The notes under the pieces: generated by a model
What the model saw: the letters and a program-made list of their open reading frames with translations, nothing else
Told to the model about the DNA's origin: nothing
Databases searched by the model: none
Part shown: piece after piece, positions 1 through 13,227 of the stretch
Layout of the letters: each line of letters starts with the position of its first letter
How positions within the stretch are numbered: position 1 is the first letter of the stretch
Made by a program: the position numbers and the translations under genes
Assembly (NCBI GenBank): GCA_021464245.1
Contig: JADCRB010000081.1
Coordinates: 1 to 64,000 of the forward strand
Direction of reading: 5' to 3'
DNA length: 64,000 bases
Origin: Carallia brachiata
Lineage: Eukaryota > Streptophyta > Magnoliopsida > Malpighiales > Rhizophoraceae

Positions 1-1270
1 GTTCATATGCCTTAATTAAAGTTAAAATTTCGGATGCGTGCAATTTTAATTCTGTGAAAGCTTAACCACCAATCCGATTCACGGCCGACATGAGAACGTT
101 CGGTATTCCTACTCCTCTTAAGGTCCTAAAAAGTAAAATTAACGAAACGTAAATAAATTAAATAATAATAATAATACAATTCATTAAATAGAATCATAAT
201 TTATTTTTTTAAAAATTTCAATTATCTAACGACTGATATTACTTTTTTACTATTTTATTATTATTTAAATGTTACTAACTAATTTTTTTTTTAATCCAAC
301 CGAGCAACTAAGACATAGTTTTTAAATAAAGATTCGACGAGTAATCCAGGAGCCAAACATTGAGTTTAATTCAAGCGGACGGAAATATAAAATTATAATA
401 TATAATAATAAAGTAATGTACATGTGAATATACTTGTGTACATTAATAAAAATTTAAATAATTTGAATAATAAACTTATTTCGTTTTTACAAATTTTCAT
501 AAGATAAAATAAGTTACAAATGGTAAAAACAGTAAAAAACAAACAATACTTTTTCTTAAACTATTCCACCAAAAAAAAAAACGTAAAACCTACACCTTTT
601 TTTTACATAATACTATAATTTTTATTTTATATTTTTTCTCTTCAGAGAATCTTTTTTTTTTTTTTGGTTAGGAGGTTGGAGACTACGGGTTGGATCAGAT
701 ATTTTTTACACATCTGGTTATATGAGGCTCCAGCAAGGAAACACACACAAACAGAAGCGAAGAAAATATCTAGCTTCTGTGGCTCCGGTTATTACAATAA
801 TTCCTCTAATGTCACAAAGGAAATACTACTTATTATCTCATAGAGAGAGATCTTTTTTTTTTTTTTTTTTGAGAATACTCATAGAGAGAGACCAGAGAAA
901 CACAGATTCCAAATTTTTTGTATATCGAGCGCAAATTATCTAATGAACCTACCTCAAGGCTCACCCATTATTACCAATTATAATTCACCCTTCTTCTATA
1001 ATTGCTATATAAACAAAAGATATAAGACTAATTCACCAAAACAGAGATGACAGTAACACAACTACTGTGCATGCCTGAAATAGCACAACATTATAAACAT
1101 GACTGGGACAGATTCAGTTGCTTCATACAATAAAACACTTTGATCTTCTGTTTTGGTCAAAACAGACGACACACATTAATTAAAACTAAATGCACACAAA
1201 CACAACTTGCACAGCTACGTCTCCTAAACTACTAAAGCATACGTATGAGATATTAGCTTCTTACATAAGA
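1..1270. other. AT-rich intergenic sequence
   Basis: No gene, repeat or conserved motif was recognised here. The stretch is rich in A/T homopolymers, with T runs near 650 and 853. The short open frames in it have low-complexity translations and no family resemblance. It is the 3' flank of the OBAP gene that ends at 1307. Confidence 0.5.
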
Positions 1271-1306
1271 GTTTGAGGCATGCATCTCCAACCCCCACTT
1301 CTGTTT

Positions 1307-3475
1307 TCATGGAAAGGGTGCTCTCATTTTCATCTGAGTGGGCTCAACGTCAATGGCGAAGCCTTTTCCATGTTGCTTCCAGTAATCTGCCTGCGGATTT
1401 ATCCACTCCGGCTCTTCGATCTCAACCCTTGATTGCTTTATGGCATCGGTTAGTATGTTGTACTTGGAGTCCCTTTTCTTAATCAGCTCTGGCTTGATCA
1501 TGCCCAAGTTCACCGCCTGCGGAGACACCATCAAGGCTGGTGCACCCAGTGGGAGTCTATCACCTTCACAACACAAAAGCACAGTATATATCACCTATCA
1601 AGTCACTTAAACAAGAAATGAAGAGGCTAGAACAGTCAAGTTTGGCAAAGGCCTTAACAAAAGTTAATTGAACGAAAAAATTTTCGGAACCAGACCAAGA
1701 ATTGAAATGCAACTGATACTTTGTGGTTACTTTGTGTAAGAATAAAATGTAGCATTTCAATATTATGTCAATTTTGTGCAACTGCTATTTTTGTGTAAGA
1801 ATAAAATTTTATATTTCTTTCTGTTGTTTCACATTGATCAATATGATTACACAAAATTAAAAATTTGTTGCATTTTGATACAAAAATCCTCTGGCCACCA
1901 ATGCACACCCTTAATTAAATTATGCAAGGGAAATTAAAGGATAATTTAATTTTAAAAATGAACATCATTAACTCTGGACAGAGATGCTCCTAGTCTGCGA
2001 TTAATCCTTTATATTCTTTGGAGGAAAATAACATGATATGTATGAAGACTAACAAAATATACAAGAAGAATTTGTTTATTATACTAATGCGTAGAGTACT
2101 ATTCTATTTTATGCATCACAATGACGAGACTCTTAACTAAATTAGTTGATAGTATAAGTGGACATAATGTAAATGGCCAGACTATCAGGTAGTATACTTG
2201 ATCAACCTAATAATCAAGGCTAGAACTTGCCTCTATCAACCTGCCAAGTGCACCAGAACTTGCCGTAGGTTTTGGCCAAATTTTCGAGTTCTGGTTTCAC
2301 TACCATTTCTGGAACTCGTGGATGAACCCAGAGGCCCGATTTGATCTGCACCGTCCAATTTCCGGCATTAAATTGCAATTTAATATGTTTAATGCAAATG
2401 CATTTCAAGAATGAAGAAATTGAAACTTATTAATAACGAAGAACGGAAACAGACCTCATAAGCATGGGAATGCCAGAGCTTCTGTTCTTCTGGTGGCAAA
2501 GCCTCGAATGTCTTATCCGATATTATATATTCCACTCCTATAAGAATACAAATTACATTTTCTTAGTAACTTAACTAGTATATCATATTGTCACTGCTTT
2601 CAAACATACTGAAAACATCCCTTTTAGCAAGCGAACATTTATGTTCAAACAATGGCATTTAAAGATGCGCCATACAATTACAGAAACAGAACAATTGTTC
2701 CTGTTATCTGAAAAATGATACCCAACACAATAAGCACAAACTTGGTGATCGTACATTTTTTGTTTTTTTGCATCAATTACCATTGGAACCATGAATAATA
2801 CATAACCGCTTAGTGCAATATGCATTCACGTTTATCCCACAACCATTCACTCTTTGGACCGAGCGCCAACCAACAATTTTACCTTTTTCTTTTTAAACAA
2901 ATGACTCTGATTGAGATTTTAAACTCTGAACTAATTTTATTTTAATGACTCTGATTCGAGAGAAAACGCTACGAATTGAGACGAATTGAGACTTAATGTA
3001 ACCAGAGCGCACCAACCAACATTAAGTTGATACTTTATGCAATGAGATGACACCCCAATGAAATTTATTTAATCAACTTGATATTATTGCATGCTAAATA
3101 AATCCAAAATAGTACAGTCCCAAATAAGGGAATCAATTTCATGAAAGACTTAATTAATTAAGTTTCATAAATAGTACGATTACCGATGAGACGGCCGTTC
3201 GAATCATCAGTGTCATAAACAGCGCACTGAAGGAAATCCTCGTTGATCCTGGTGATATAGTGGTGGGTCTCAATCTGCCGAGTCATGTCATGGCTGTAGA
3301 TGGCAAAGGTGCAAACATGCTGGCTGATTTGCTTCACCGGCTTCAAAGACTGCAGCAACTGAGCACCTTTGTCAATAACATGCTGCTCCATCGACATCGG
3401 CTTTCCCGGTGGGATCGCCTGCTCCTCGCCGCCATGGGGTGGTGCGGGAGTCGGTGACTGGTCGCTGGAAGACAT
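1307..3475 (-). CDS. oil body-associated protein (OBAP, DUF1264 family)
   Basis: Four exons are read on the minus strand: 3475-3184, 2537-2455, 2345-2231 and 1563-1307. All phases match and the joined protein is 248 residues, the usual family length. Diagnostic stretches are [20 protein letters not shown] in exon 1, LWHSHAYE in exon 2, [11 protein letters not shown] and [13 protein letters not shown] in exon 3, and [19 protein letters not shown] and [11 protein letters not shown] in exon 4. Plant OBAPs are proteins of seed lipid droplets needed for normal oil-body size and stability; they have no transmembrane segment, and none is seen here. Introns 1 and 2 are GT-AG. Intron 3 begins with GC (AGAG then GCAAGT at 2230) and ends in AG, and only that join keeps the DRGDRLP frame. 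The start is the ATG at 3475, which opens [13 protein letters not shown], a polar N-terminus. No lesion was seen. Family assignment is secure; which OBAP subtype is not resolved. Confidence 0.95.
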
Positions 3476-3556
3476 TGGAAGATTGATGAGAGTGCTCTAC
3501 GTTCAAGTACTTGTCGAGATATCCCCTGTGCTTTGATTTCTTTTGTTTCTGTTACG

Positions 3557-3645
3557 GCCCTTTTATTAGTGAATTTTGAGGAACGCAAGAGGGGCTCACT
3601 CACAACGTGGGAATTTGTTGGGAAAGCACGTATACATGCAGTGGG
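3557..3645 (-). promoter_or_regulatory. OBAP upstream region with RY and ACGT motifs
   Basis: The region lies 80-170 bp upstream of the OBAP start. It holds a TATA-like AATAAAAGG on the minus strand near 3559-3568, an RY core CATGCA at 3635-3640, a CACGTA element at 3627-3632, and ACGTGG at 3605-3610. RY cores are bound by B3 factors (ABI3, FUS3, LEC2) and ACGT cores by bZIP factors in seed-storage and oil-body promoters. The motifs are seen directly. Their function here is inferred from spacing and from the gene product. Confidence 0.5.
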
Positions 3646-3649
3646 AGGT

Positions 3650-5690
3650 CATGTGGCTGAAAGCTGTGAAAGTGTGCTGACAGATGGCTAGTCCGTGGGA
3701 GATTCTTGTCGTTTTTCTTCCTTTTTTTTTTTTTTTTTTTTTTAAATTTAGATTTTGGTTTTACGAATAGCATTAGCATGTTTCGCTTAAAAACAAAAGA
3801 AAAATGCCTCGATCTTTGGTGAAATCGTAGAAAACAAAAACTATCTATTCACGTAAAATAACAACATCAACAAAATTATGCCTATGGGTCGGCCTGTGGA
3901 CCTTGTGTGCAAGGGGTAGGAATGGGTGGTGGCACATTGGGATTAAGATTATCACGAACATTGAAGGATTACTATTTTTCTGGCAATCTAAATGGTAAAA
4001 CAGAGGTCCAATAATCTCATTAGGGTGCAATGACACATTTTCGAATAGCTACAGAGAACGCTAGACTAGATATAAGTTTAGCTAGATATATAAAACGGAT
4101 GAGATGGCCCTGGGGCTTGTCCAGCCTCGTTCGGTATGGATCGTGCTGGCCTAACTCATAATGAACAGTACTAAGTTCGAGTCAACCACAACTGCTATTA
4201 CGTCTTGAATTGGGCCAAGACTCCACATCTTGTCGACCAAGCTTGGCATGGACCGTGATGAGCTTGTGCCTATACTTGACCCAACCATAAGTACGATCTG
4301 AATCCGAGCACGGCTTAGGTATGATTTAGTTATTGGTTAAGCAAGGCCCAAATCTAGACACAACCATTCAAAAATTGGTGGAAAATTGAATAGACATATA
4401 GACAACAAACCTTGAACTTTGGTTGAAGAGCCAAGAGTTGCCCCTTTGCCACTTAAGAAAGAGTAGTGATTAAAATACTTTCTATATTTTTATTTTTTAT
4501 TTAAGTTAATATGACACTATTTTATAATTTCTTTTCTTTCTTTCTTTCTTTTTGAAATCATAAATAATAAAAATTAGAGATAATATCTATATAGTATACT
4601 TATTTACATTTCAATGAAAATACATAAAATTATATATTATACATCCTTGGCATCTTATTAGATCTCTAACAACCCTAGAAAATTCAATTGAAATTTTAAT
4701 TTTATTGGTTAAATTAAAAGTTATATCATTTTGTTTGTATTTTCTTTTTTCGTTCGGTTAAGTTCCAAAATTTCACAATTGTAATTGCTTATTTTAGATC
4801 TCAAGTTTAAATATTCAATAAAAAAGATTTTTTTTGGTATTTCTCTTAAAATCGTATATTTATTTATTTATAGGTCATGCATAATAAGATTTAAGCATGA
4901 TGAGGATGATTTAAGCATGGTAAATAGTTCAGACATGGTACGACACAATAAACAACCTAACACGACACAACTTAGACGCGATAATTGGCCAAGCACAATA
5001 CAACATGAACCTATAGTACCTAATTTTTTGGGTCGTGTCTGGCACAACACAACTCATTTTACATGTCTATATTTAGTCATACTGAATATTCTAGTAGCAC
5101 TCAAACCCAAACCTATTGGTTAGCAAGGAGGCATGTTGACAGAATTGGATATCTTTGTGTTCATAGTTCGGCCTCATTGGATATGGAGAAAGTTTGGAGC
5201 TAAGCTATGCAAAAAAAAAAAAGTCATAATGATTGTGCAACAAAAGATTGGCAATATGCTAAGATTTGTCTTTGTATTTTCTACTAGGGTTACTCTCAAT
5301 TGTTTTCAAGGATTTGGACATTCAATAGGTCTCTCAATTAGTCCTTTCGAAGCTGTCCAAATGGCTGCCTTTTGTAGGAACTTGAATACAAAAATCTCAA
5401 TTTCTTGATATTGGTTGTATTGTAGGAACCTGAATATAAAAGTCTGTTTACTTAGTGATTCTATTTCCATAGTTAAAAGTTCGCTTGAAAGTGTCACTAT
5501 AAGGCAAAANATTCTATGTTTGCAGCAGCTTCATTGTCCTTAGACATTTCATAGACCTCCAGAGGGTCTTCAAGAAGTTCAATTTTCTTGTTCCAAAATG
5601 AAGCAACAAACACCTACAAAGTAAACAAAGATGGGAGAAAAACACATTTAAATATGAATTATTCAAACTAAAAAAGTCAATAAATCCTGA
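3650..5690. other. intergenic sequence, no gene recognised
   Basis: This is AT-rich sequence with a T tract of about 23 bp at 3721-3743. A moderately GC-rich patch at 4100-4350 contains repeated cgtgctgg/gcatgg-like words but no coding similarity. Near 5373 and 5423 the word TGTAGGAAC..TGAATA..AAAA.TCT occurs twice, 50 bp apart. A single ambiguous base N sits at 5510. Nothing else can be supported. Confidence 0.5.
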
Positions 5691-5697
5691 GAGGTAC

Positions 5698-7197
5698 TGT
5701 CATACCTAGCATCTTGAAGGACTAAGTGGTAGCCTAAAAAGGTTTCTTATTTACACGTCTTTCTTTTATCATACATAATCCACATGTCTATCTTGAGGTT
5801 CCTCGGTTTGCAAACTTAGGATGCATATGTTGACATGTAGCTCATCTAAGTGCCAACTCCCCTACCTCGTGTCTACATCTTAAGCCTTTGCCCTTTGAAG
5901 TATAATATATATACACTTGACCTTACAAAGAAGGTTCTGTTGTACCCATACCCATGTTATAACATTGCTTACCTAAACTAATTTCAAAACCCAAGTAGAG
6001 AGGTAACGTCCCATTCTACACCTTAAAGGTAATTTTTAATCTACAACACTAGGGACAAATTATACTTATAGATTAACAACTAACGCATGTTATAATTTAT
6101 TTGGTTTGCTTAGGATTATTGAAGACTACTAGACGATCGCTCATGCCAACCTCGTGAATTTTGCAGTGGCTAGACTACGGTGAGTAATCCTAACATGTAT
6201 AATGCACTTTGTTACCTTGATTGTTTATTTGTATTATTTTGTATGATTACTACCTAGTATCTGGATAGTCATTTTTCAAGAATTGAACTAATAAATTATA
6301 CTTTTTATGGTGAGCTTTTGATCAAAAGAATTAGAAATTTTGATAGGAGAGTGACTTAGTCTACTTGATTGTTATTATTCTTGTGTATGTCTATTTCTTG
6401 CAATTCTCACCACTTAAGGGTTATTATTTTTGATATTTAAATATTCACAAACATACTGGGTTGAGGCGAGTTACTTGGCATTCAACTACTAAGGCCTCGA
6501 TAGATAGTGCAAACACTGAGCTTGTATTTGTGGTGCACCTTGGTAAACAGGTGTGCCCACTAATGACCGCTACAGGGGAGTGACCATGTTGGCTAGCTAA
6601 CTTTATATGAAGTGTTTTATTATTGTTTGACATGCATGTTGTTTTGCTTTCTAGTTATTTCCATGGAATATGTTTATTTGACCTGTGATCTAGAGGGACA
6701 CGTGTATATTGTTAACTTTATACTTACTTGCTTTTGATCTATTTTGATTATAGCTAGTATTGTCCCTCTCTCACTTTATGCATGCAGACTTATTAACTAA
6801 GATATCTATATATTTCACTCTTTATCTTTCTAACACTTTTAGGTTTTATGACCCAAGTCCCTATTAGAAGATCGAAACTTCCTAAAGGCCGCTAGGGATA
6901 CTTCTTTGTGTATATGTGTTTATGTATATAGACTCTGCTAGTACGATATTTTTTGCAAATTTGTATATATGTTTTAGTTTGTGATATTGGGCCTAGTCTG
7001 TTGGGCCTTGGACCTTTATGGATTTAGACCTGTAATAATATTTATCTATGTTGACCACTTGTATTGTTTTAGCCTATATTTTGGACGAAGATCTCTCTTT
7101 TTGTCAATTTTTTATTTGAGCCTTGCAGTTGTCTCGAGATAAGTCCTCCATTGAAGATAGTTGCATTGGTCACATGCTTCAAAATTGGGATGTGACA
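5698..7197 (+). repeat. 5' LTR of the Tekay-like element (1500 bp)
   Basis: It starts TGTCATACC and ends GGATGTGACA, so it has the TG...CA ends of an LTR. Its first kilobase is repeated at 12205-13227: for example, TCTACATCTTAAGCCTTTGC occurs in both copies, as does the block around GTTGGCTAGCTAACT. Three bases after its end, a decayed primer-binding site TTGATATTATAATC (7201-7214) aligns with the initiator tRNA-Met type site through C-to-T and G-to-A changes. Confidence 0.85.
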
Positions 7198-7499
7198 AAG
7201 TTGATATTATAATCGGTTTTATATTATACACCTTATTATACTCTGATCAAAATATGCATTCTAAGTTTCTTGGGATTCAGTGTAGCATGCCACTCAATCC
7301 CGTTACCTTAGAGTGGATAGGTCCTATGTCTTGATTGAGGTATTGGTGGAGCTTAGGTTTTTGTAGTTTATTATCCCTAGCTAGGACTTGTTTTTTGTAA
7401 CTTTTTTTTTTATTCGTGACAACTAACATATAAGGTACGTCTTTTGTGTCTATAGGATAAAATGCTACCTGGAACTTGAGGTCCAGTGACTTATGAGCA

Positions 7500-8740
7500 A
7501 GAGGCACTCAACGAAGGATAGAGAAAGCATGACCCGCTTGCAAACCTATCTAGACAACCTAGGAGTTGATACATGCCACCCGTTGCAACTATAGCCAAAG
7601 GAAACAACAATGACGTGGAGCTACCGCAGCACTAGGAAGGGCCATCACAATTGAAAACTTGGCTTTGGGACTACAAGTAACACAGTAGACTATACAACAG
7701 ATGGCTAGAAGCCTAGCTCGAGCTCTGCCATAACAACTACCAATAGGAGTTAATATGTCCTTGTAGGTTTTATGAAGTTGAAACCATCTACCTATTCCCA
7801 TCAGGAAGGGGAGGATCCAGAGACATGACTAATAGAGATAAAGCGACGTTTTTGAAGTTTTACCTGCTGCAGAGCAATTATAACAAAGTGGAGTTGGCTG
7901 CATATCAACTCACTGGAGAGATTGTTTAAACTTGGTATAATAGTTGGAGAGGCAGCTTGGGAGGTCAAAGTGCCCCAGTAACTTGGGAACAATTCTGTGC
8001 TAAGTTTTTGAAGTTTTACCTGTTGCAGAGCATCAAGGATAGAAGGGTATATGAGTTTGAGAACTTAAGGTAGATGGGACACTTGGTTGATGAATATGAA
8101 CGAGAATTAAGCCATCTTGCCAAGTATGTTACATATTTGGTCCAAGATAAAGAATAGACAGTGAAGAGGTTTTTAAAGGGCCTTAAGACTGGTATTTATA
8201 AGAGTGTAATATTTATGGAGCTCAAATCATATGTGCTTGTAGTTGATCGAGCATGGATGGTAGAGAAACAGATAAAAGAAGAATGATATTATACTTAATA
8301 CAGGAAGGCCAAATTTGATTCCAAATCCTGAGGTGAAGGGAGCCCTTGAAAAATAGAAGAACAAACCCTACAAACTCGATTGTCTGAAAGAAGTATCTGC
8401 CCAAGAGGAAGAGCAAGCTCTTTGCAGATAGGGAGATTTCGTGTGCCTATTCAATGAGTCCTCCAACTGGACAATTAACTTGTATGGTCAGTAGGAGTAC
8501 GCCACTATGCTAATGTTGTGGGAATATACACTTGGGAACATGTCGTTACCAAACAAGTGTATATTTTCATTGTGGACAGACATGACATCTGATAAGGAAG
8601 TGTCTAGAGTTTGTGAGGCACCCTTGATCAGCACCATCACAAGCTTTAGTATCATCACCTGTTGGAGACCAATCAGGAGGACGAGGCACTTCCGGGACAA
8701 TAAGTTCTAGTGGAACTCGTGGAGGTTAGGGACAATTGTC
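7500..8740 (+). pseudogene. gag remnant of the Tekay-like element
   Basis: Between 7890 and 8290 the plus strand reads VELAAYQLTGEIV, TWYNSW, TWEQFCAKF and VDEYERELSHLAKYV, followed by FLKGLK, the pattern of the gypsy capsid (retrotransposon gag) domain. Stop codons interrupt it, for example in TGEIV*TW. A zinc knuckle near 8556-8602 is damaged: its first cysteine codon reads TAT and one glycine position is TGA. Gag would form the particle shell and bind the element's RNA. This copy is non-functional. Confidence 0.8.
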
Positions 8741-8929
8741 ACCTTGGTGTGGGCTGGCTCGAGTTTATGCTGTGGTACTTGGGAATGCTGAAGCTTCCAA
8801 TGTTATGGTAACAACTACCCGTACTCTTTATTCCAATCCTATTATTATTTGACCCTAACTATACCCCTTCACACATTTCATACACACTAGTCCCTAAACT
8901 ACCCTTCAGTCTTGGACCCTTAGCCATAC

Positions 8930-11900
8930 CATTAACTGTACATAACCTTGTGGGAGGAACATTAGATGCTAACCAAGTATGTAAGAAATTTATAATCTAG
9001 ATAAGGGAGCATGATTTCAATGTTGACTTGATGTTGCTAGACATGGTAGATTTTAATGTGATATTGGGAATGGATTGGTTAGCAGTGCATCATGCATCAC
9101 TAGATTGTTGCCAAAAGACAGTTACCTTGAGGTTGCCAAGTAGAGAGGAGATTAAATTTTAGGGAGATAGGAGTTCTATACTTTACAACCTTATCTCTTG
9201 GAAGCAAAGTGAATGATTAAAAAAAGTGTTCAGTTTACTTAGCTCTTCTACAAAATGCTAGTAAACCCACACCTAAGATAGAAGACATACTAGTGGTGCG
9301 AGAATTTGTGGAGGTGCTTCTTGATGAGCTGCTAGGTTTACCCCTAAAAAGGGAGATTGAATTTTGTATTGACTTACCACTAGGTAATGAACCTATATCA
9401 CTCACTCCAAACTGAATGTCGCCTGCTAAGTTAAAGGAATTGAAGGTGCAGTTACAAGAATTATTGGACAAAAGATATATCCGGTTTAGTGTGTCACCAT
9501 GGGGAGCTCTAATGTTGTTTGTTAAGAAGAAGGATGAGACTATACAACTTTGTACGATTATCGATAGTTGAACAAAAATCATAATAAAGAATAGATGTCC
9601 TTTACCATGGATTGATGATCTATTTGATCAATTACAAGGAGCCTGTTATTTTTTCAAGATTGATTTGTGATTAGCATATCATCAGTTGAGAGTTTGGGCA
9701 GAAAATGTACCCAAGACAACATTTCGAACACGATACAATTATTATGAATTTTGTGTACTATCTATCAAGTTTACAAATGCCCTGCAGCTTTTATAAACTT
9801 GATGAATCAAGTTTTTAAGTCATTTTTGGATCCTTTTGTTACTGTATTTATTGATGACATTCTAATCTACCCTCCTAGCAAGGAAGAGCACAAAAAGTAT
9901 TTACAAATTGTTCCGTAGAAGTTAAAAGATGAAAAGTTATATGGCAGGTTTAGTAAGTGTGAGTTCTGGCTTAGAAGTGTGATATTCTTGGGTCATGTTA
10001 TATTTGAGAAAGGTATTGAGGTTGATCCAAAGAAAGTTGAAGTAGTTAAGTAATGACCACAACCCATTACAGTAGGAGAAGTTCGTAGTTTCCCAGGATT
10101 GGCAAGCTACTATCATAAATTTGTGTCAGGATTCTCTCGGATTACAACATCAATGACTCAGTTGACTCAAAAAGGAGTCAAATTTGATTGGATAGAGGAA
10201 TGTACTAGGGACTTCCAGAAACTCAAAGAGTTTCTTACTTCGCGCTGGTGCTACCTCTTCTCTCAGGAACTGGAGGATTTTTAGTACATCGTGACACCTC
10301 ATGAGTGGGACTTGGTTGTGTGCTAATGTAGAATAATAAAGTTATTGCTTATGCTTCTGGTTTAACTAAAGAAACAAAAGCAGAACTAGCTAAGTCACAA
10401 TTTAGAAATGATAGTAGTGATCTTTGTACTGAAGATCTAGCGATATTTTCTCTATGGTGAGACCTGTGAGATTTTCATCGACAACAAGAGTTTGAAGTGC
10501 ATTATACAGCAGAAGAATTTGAATATACATCAAAGACATCGGATAAAGTTATTGAAAGATTACAACTGTGTTATTCAGTATTATCTGAGTAAGGTTAATG
10601 TTGTGGCTAATGGCCTAAGCAAGAAGTCTATAGGAAGCATAACACATATTCCAGTAGTGAAGAGGCAAAACCAAAGATGATTGAATTAACTACTCAAAGA
10701 GGGTTTGAAAATGTCAAAGGGAAGTTCAAAAGCCTTAATAGCTTACTTTTAAGCAAAGCCACAGTTGAAAGGAAGCTTTAAGGCTACTCAAAGTAGATAT
10801 CCACATTTGCAGAAGATTAAAGAAGACGTATTGGTTAGACGTATGCAAGAATTTTTAGTGGATCCTAAAGGCGTATTATAGTGTGGTGAACGACTTCCTG
10901 TTCCATATGTAGACAAATTTAGGAGACATATACTATAAGAAGTGCATAATACTACGTATACTTTACATCCTAGAACCACAAAGATATAACGAGACGTGCA
11001 TCGAATGTATTGGTGGGAAAATATGAAAAAGGATAGAACAAAACTTGTCTCAAAATGTCTCGTGTGTCAGCAAGTTAAAGCTGAACACTAGAACTAGCTA
11101 GAACATTATAACCCCTACCAATGCCTAAATGGAAATAGAAGAGTATAGTAATAGACTTTGTGATTGGATTACCACTTACCTAGGATCGACATAATGCCAT
11201 TTGGGTAATCATAGATCAATTAGATTTGAAAAGTCAGCTCAATTGAATATAAATAAAATTGTAAGTTTGCATGGAGGACCAATTTTTATCATGTCTGACA
11301 AGAGACCACAGCTTATTTCATGGTTTTGAAAAGAATTTCAAAAAGCGATGGGCACTCAATTGGAGTTTAGTACAGCATTTCACCCATAAATAGATAGCCA
11401 ATTTGAGCATACTACGCAAACTTTAAAAGATATATTGTGGGCATGTGTGATTTAGTTTAGAGGTAGTTGGGACCAGAATTTACCATTAATCAAATTTGTG
11501 TATAATAGCAACTATCAATCAAACATAAATATGGCCCCATATGAAGCCCTATACAACCCTAAGTGTTGGTCACTGTTATATTGGGATGAATTGGGTGAGA
11601 AGAAACAATTGGAACCCGTTTTGGTACCCAAAATGCTAGAAAGGAATATGGAGAAAATTCATCTGATTCAAGATAGTATGGCAACTACCGAAAGCTGACA
11701 AAAGGCATATATAGATCATCAAAAGCGTTAACTGGAGTTCATGGTGGGTGATTTAGTATTCATATGGGTTTCACTAATGAAAAGTGTACTTTAGTTTGGA
11801 AAAAGAGGGAAAACTTAATCCACATTTTATTGGTCCATATGAGATATTGGAAGGTGTTGGAGCCACAGACCATAAATTGGAACTACCACCAAAGTTATCT

Positions 11901-12176
11901 CAGATTCATCTAGTATTCCACGTGTCAATGTTGTGGAAGTATCTTTTTGATATATCACACGTAGTTATTCCTCAACCAGTATAACTGAAAGACAATCTAA
12001 CCTATGAAGTGCAACCAATTGAAATCCTAGATACCAGCGTGAAAAAGCTACACTCCGAAAAGGTCATTTTCGTTAAAGTAGCTTGGGGTACCCAACCTGA
12101 GAGAGAAGTCACTTGGGAAACTTAAACCGATACGAGAGCAAAGTATCCATATTTGTTCTCGACTCATGGTATGTGA
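8930..12176 (+). pseudogene. pol remnant: protease, RT, RNase H, integrase, chromodomain
   Basis: The protease region (8930-9170) retains FNVILGMDWLAVHHASLDC. The RT (9240-10060) retains [14 protein letters not shown], and then damaged blocks corresponding to the fingers and the YxDD area. RNase H and its tether run to about 10680 (IQYYLSKVNVVANGLSKKS). The integrase (10790-11990) retains CLVCQQVKAEH of the zinc-binding part and NMAPYEALY of the core. A chromodomain-like tail lies at about 12020-12170 (VKVAWGTQPEREVTWE, RAKYPYLF). Many stops and frameshifts are present. These parts normally process the polyprotein, copy the RNA and insert the DNA, and the chromodomain steers insertion towards modified histones. 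None is intact. Confidence 0.85.
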
Positions 12177-12204
12177 ACCCACACTTAAATCATGGGGGGT
12201 AGAC

Positions 12205-13227
12205 TAACATACCCAACATCTTGAGGGACTAAGCGGCAGCATAAAAAGGTTTTTTATTTACATGTCTTTCTTTTATCATGCATAATCTACATGTCTATCT
12301 TGGGGTTCCTTAGTTTGTAAAACTTATGAGGCATATGTTGACATCTAGCTCATCTAAGTGACAACTCTTTCGCCCCGTGTCTACATCTTAAGCCTTTGCC
12401 CTTTGAAGTATAATATATATATATATAAGGAAGATTCTATCGTTTCCATACTCAACGTAATAACATTGTTTACCTAAATTAATTTTAAAACCTAAGTAGT
12501 GATGCAATGTCCCATTCTACACTTCAAAGTAATTCTTTAATCTACAACACTAGAGACAAAGTATAATTATAGATTAGCAACTAATGAGTCTTATAATTTC
12601 TCTGGTTTGCTTAGGATCATCAAAGACCACTAGACCATCACCCGAACCAACCTTGTGAATTTTAGAGTAGTTAGACTACGGTGAGAATCTTGACATGAAT
12701 AATACGCTAGGTTGTTTATTTGTATTATTTTGTATGATTACTACCTAGTATTTGAGTAGTTACTTTTCAAAGATTGAACTAATAAACTATACTTTGGACA
12801 ATAAGCTTTTGATAAAAAGAATTAAAAATTCTAATAGAGAAGAGTGACTTGCTCTACCTGATTATTATTATTCTTGTGTATGCCTGTTTCTCATGGTCCT
12901 CACCGCTTGAGGGTTATTATTGTTTTGAAATTTAGATATTCAAGGACATACTAAGTTGACACAAGTTACTTGGCGCTCAGCTATCGAAAGCTGTGGTAGA
13001 CAGTGTACACACTAAACTTGTATTTGTGGTGCACTTTGGTAAACACGTGTGACCACCATAAACCATACGGGAGAGTGACTGTGTTGGCTAGCTAACTATA
13101 TATGAAGTGTTTTATTATTTTTTGACATGTACGTTGCTTAGCTCTCTAGTTGTGTTCGTGGGATATGTTTAATTGACTTGTAATCTAGAGCTACACTTGC
13201 ATATTGTTAACTACATACTTGCTTGAA
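12205..13227 (+). repeat. 3' LTR of the Tekay-like element, truncated
   Basis: It begins right after a purine-rich tract (CATGGGGGGTAGAC, 12191-12204). It follows the 5' LTR from TNNCATACC through GTTAACT..ATACTTGCTT, then loses similarity near 13227. The last part of the LTR, equivalent to 6735-7197, is missing. Differences from the 5' LTR are frequent (my impression is 10-20 percent), so the insertion is old. Confidence 0.85.

Larger units (their letters stand above)
5698..13227 (+). mobile_element. Ty3/gypsy LTR retrotransposon, Tekay/Del-like chromovirus, degenerate
   Basis: A 5' LTR (5698-7197), an internal region (7198-12204) and a truncated 3' LTR (12205 to about 13227) are in the plus orientation. 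The domain order gag, protease, reverse transcriptase, RNase H, integrase, chromodomain defines a Ty3/gypsy chromovirus. The C-terminal chromodomain-like tail and the integrase wording resemble plant Tekay/Del elements. Every coding block has stop codons or frameshifts, so the element cannot move by itself. The 3' LTR matches the first 1.0 kb of the 5' LTR and then stops, so the right end is deleted and no target duplication can be checked. Confidence 0.9.

Noticed and set aside
4100..5050. Repeated GACACGACC/CATGG-like words as a satellite or protein-coding remnant
   Set aside because: Words are scattered, no unit length could be set, and no frame is conserved.
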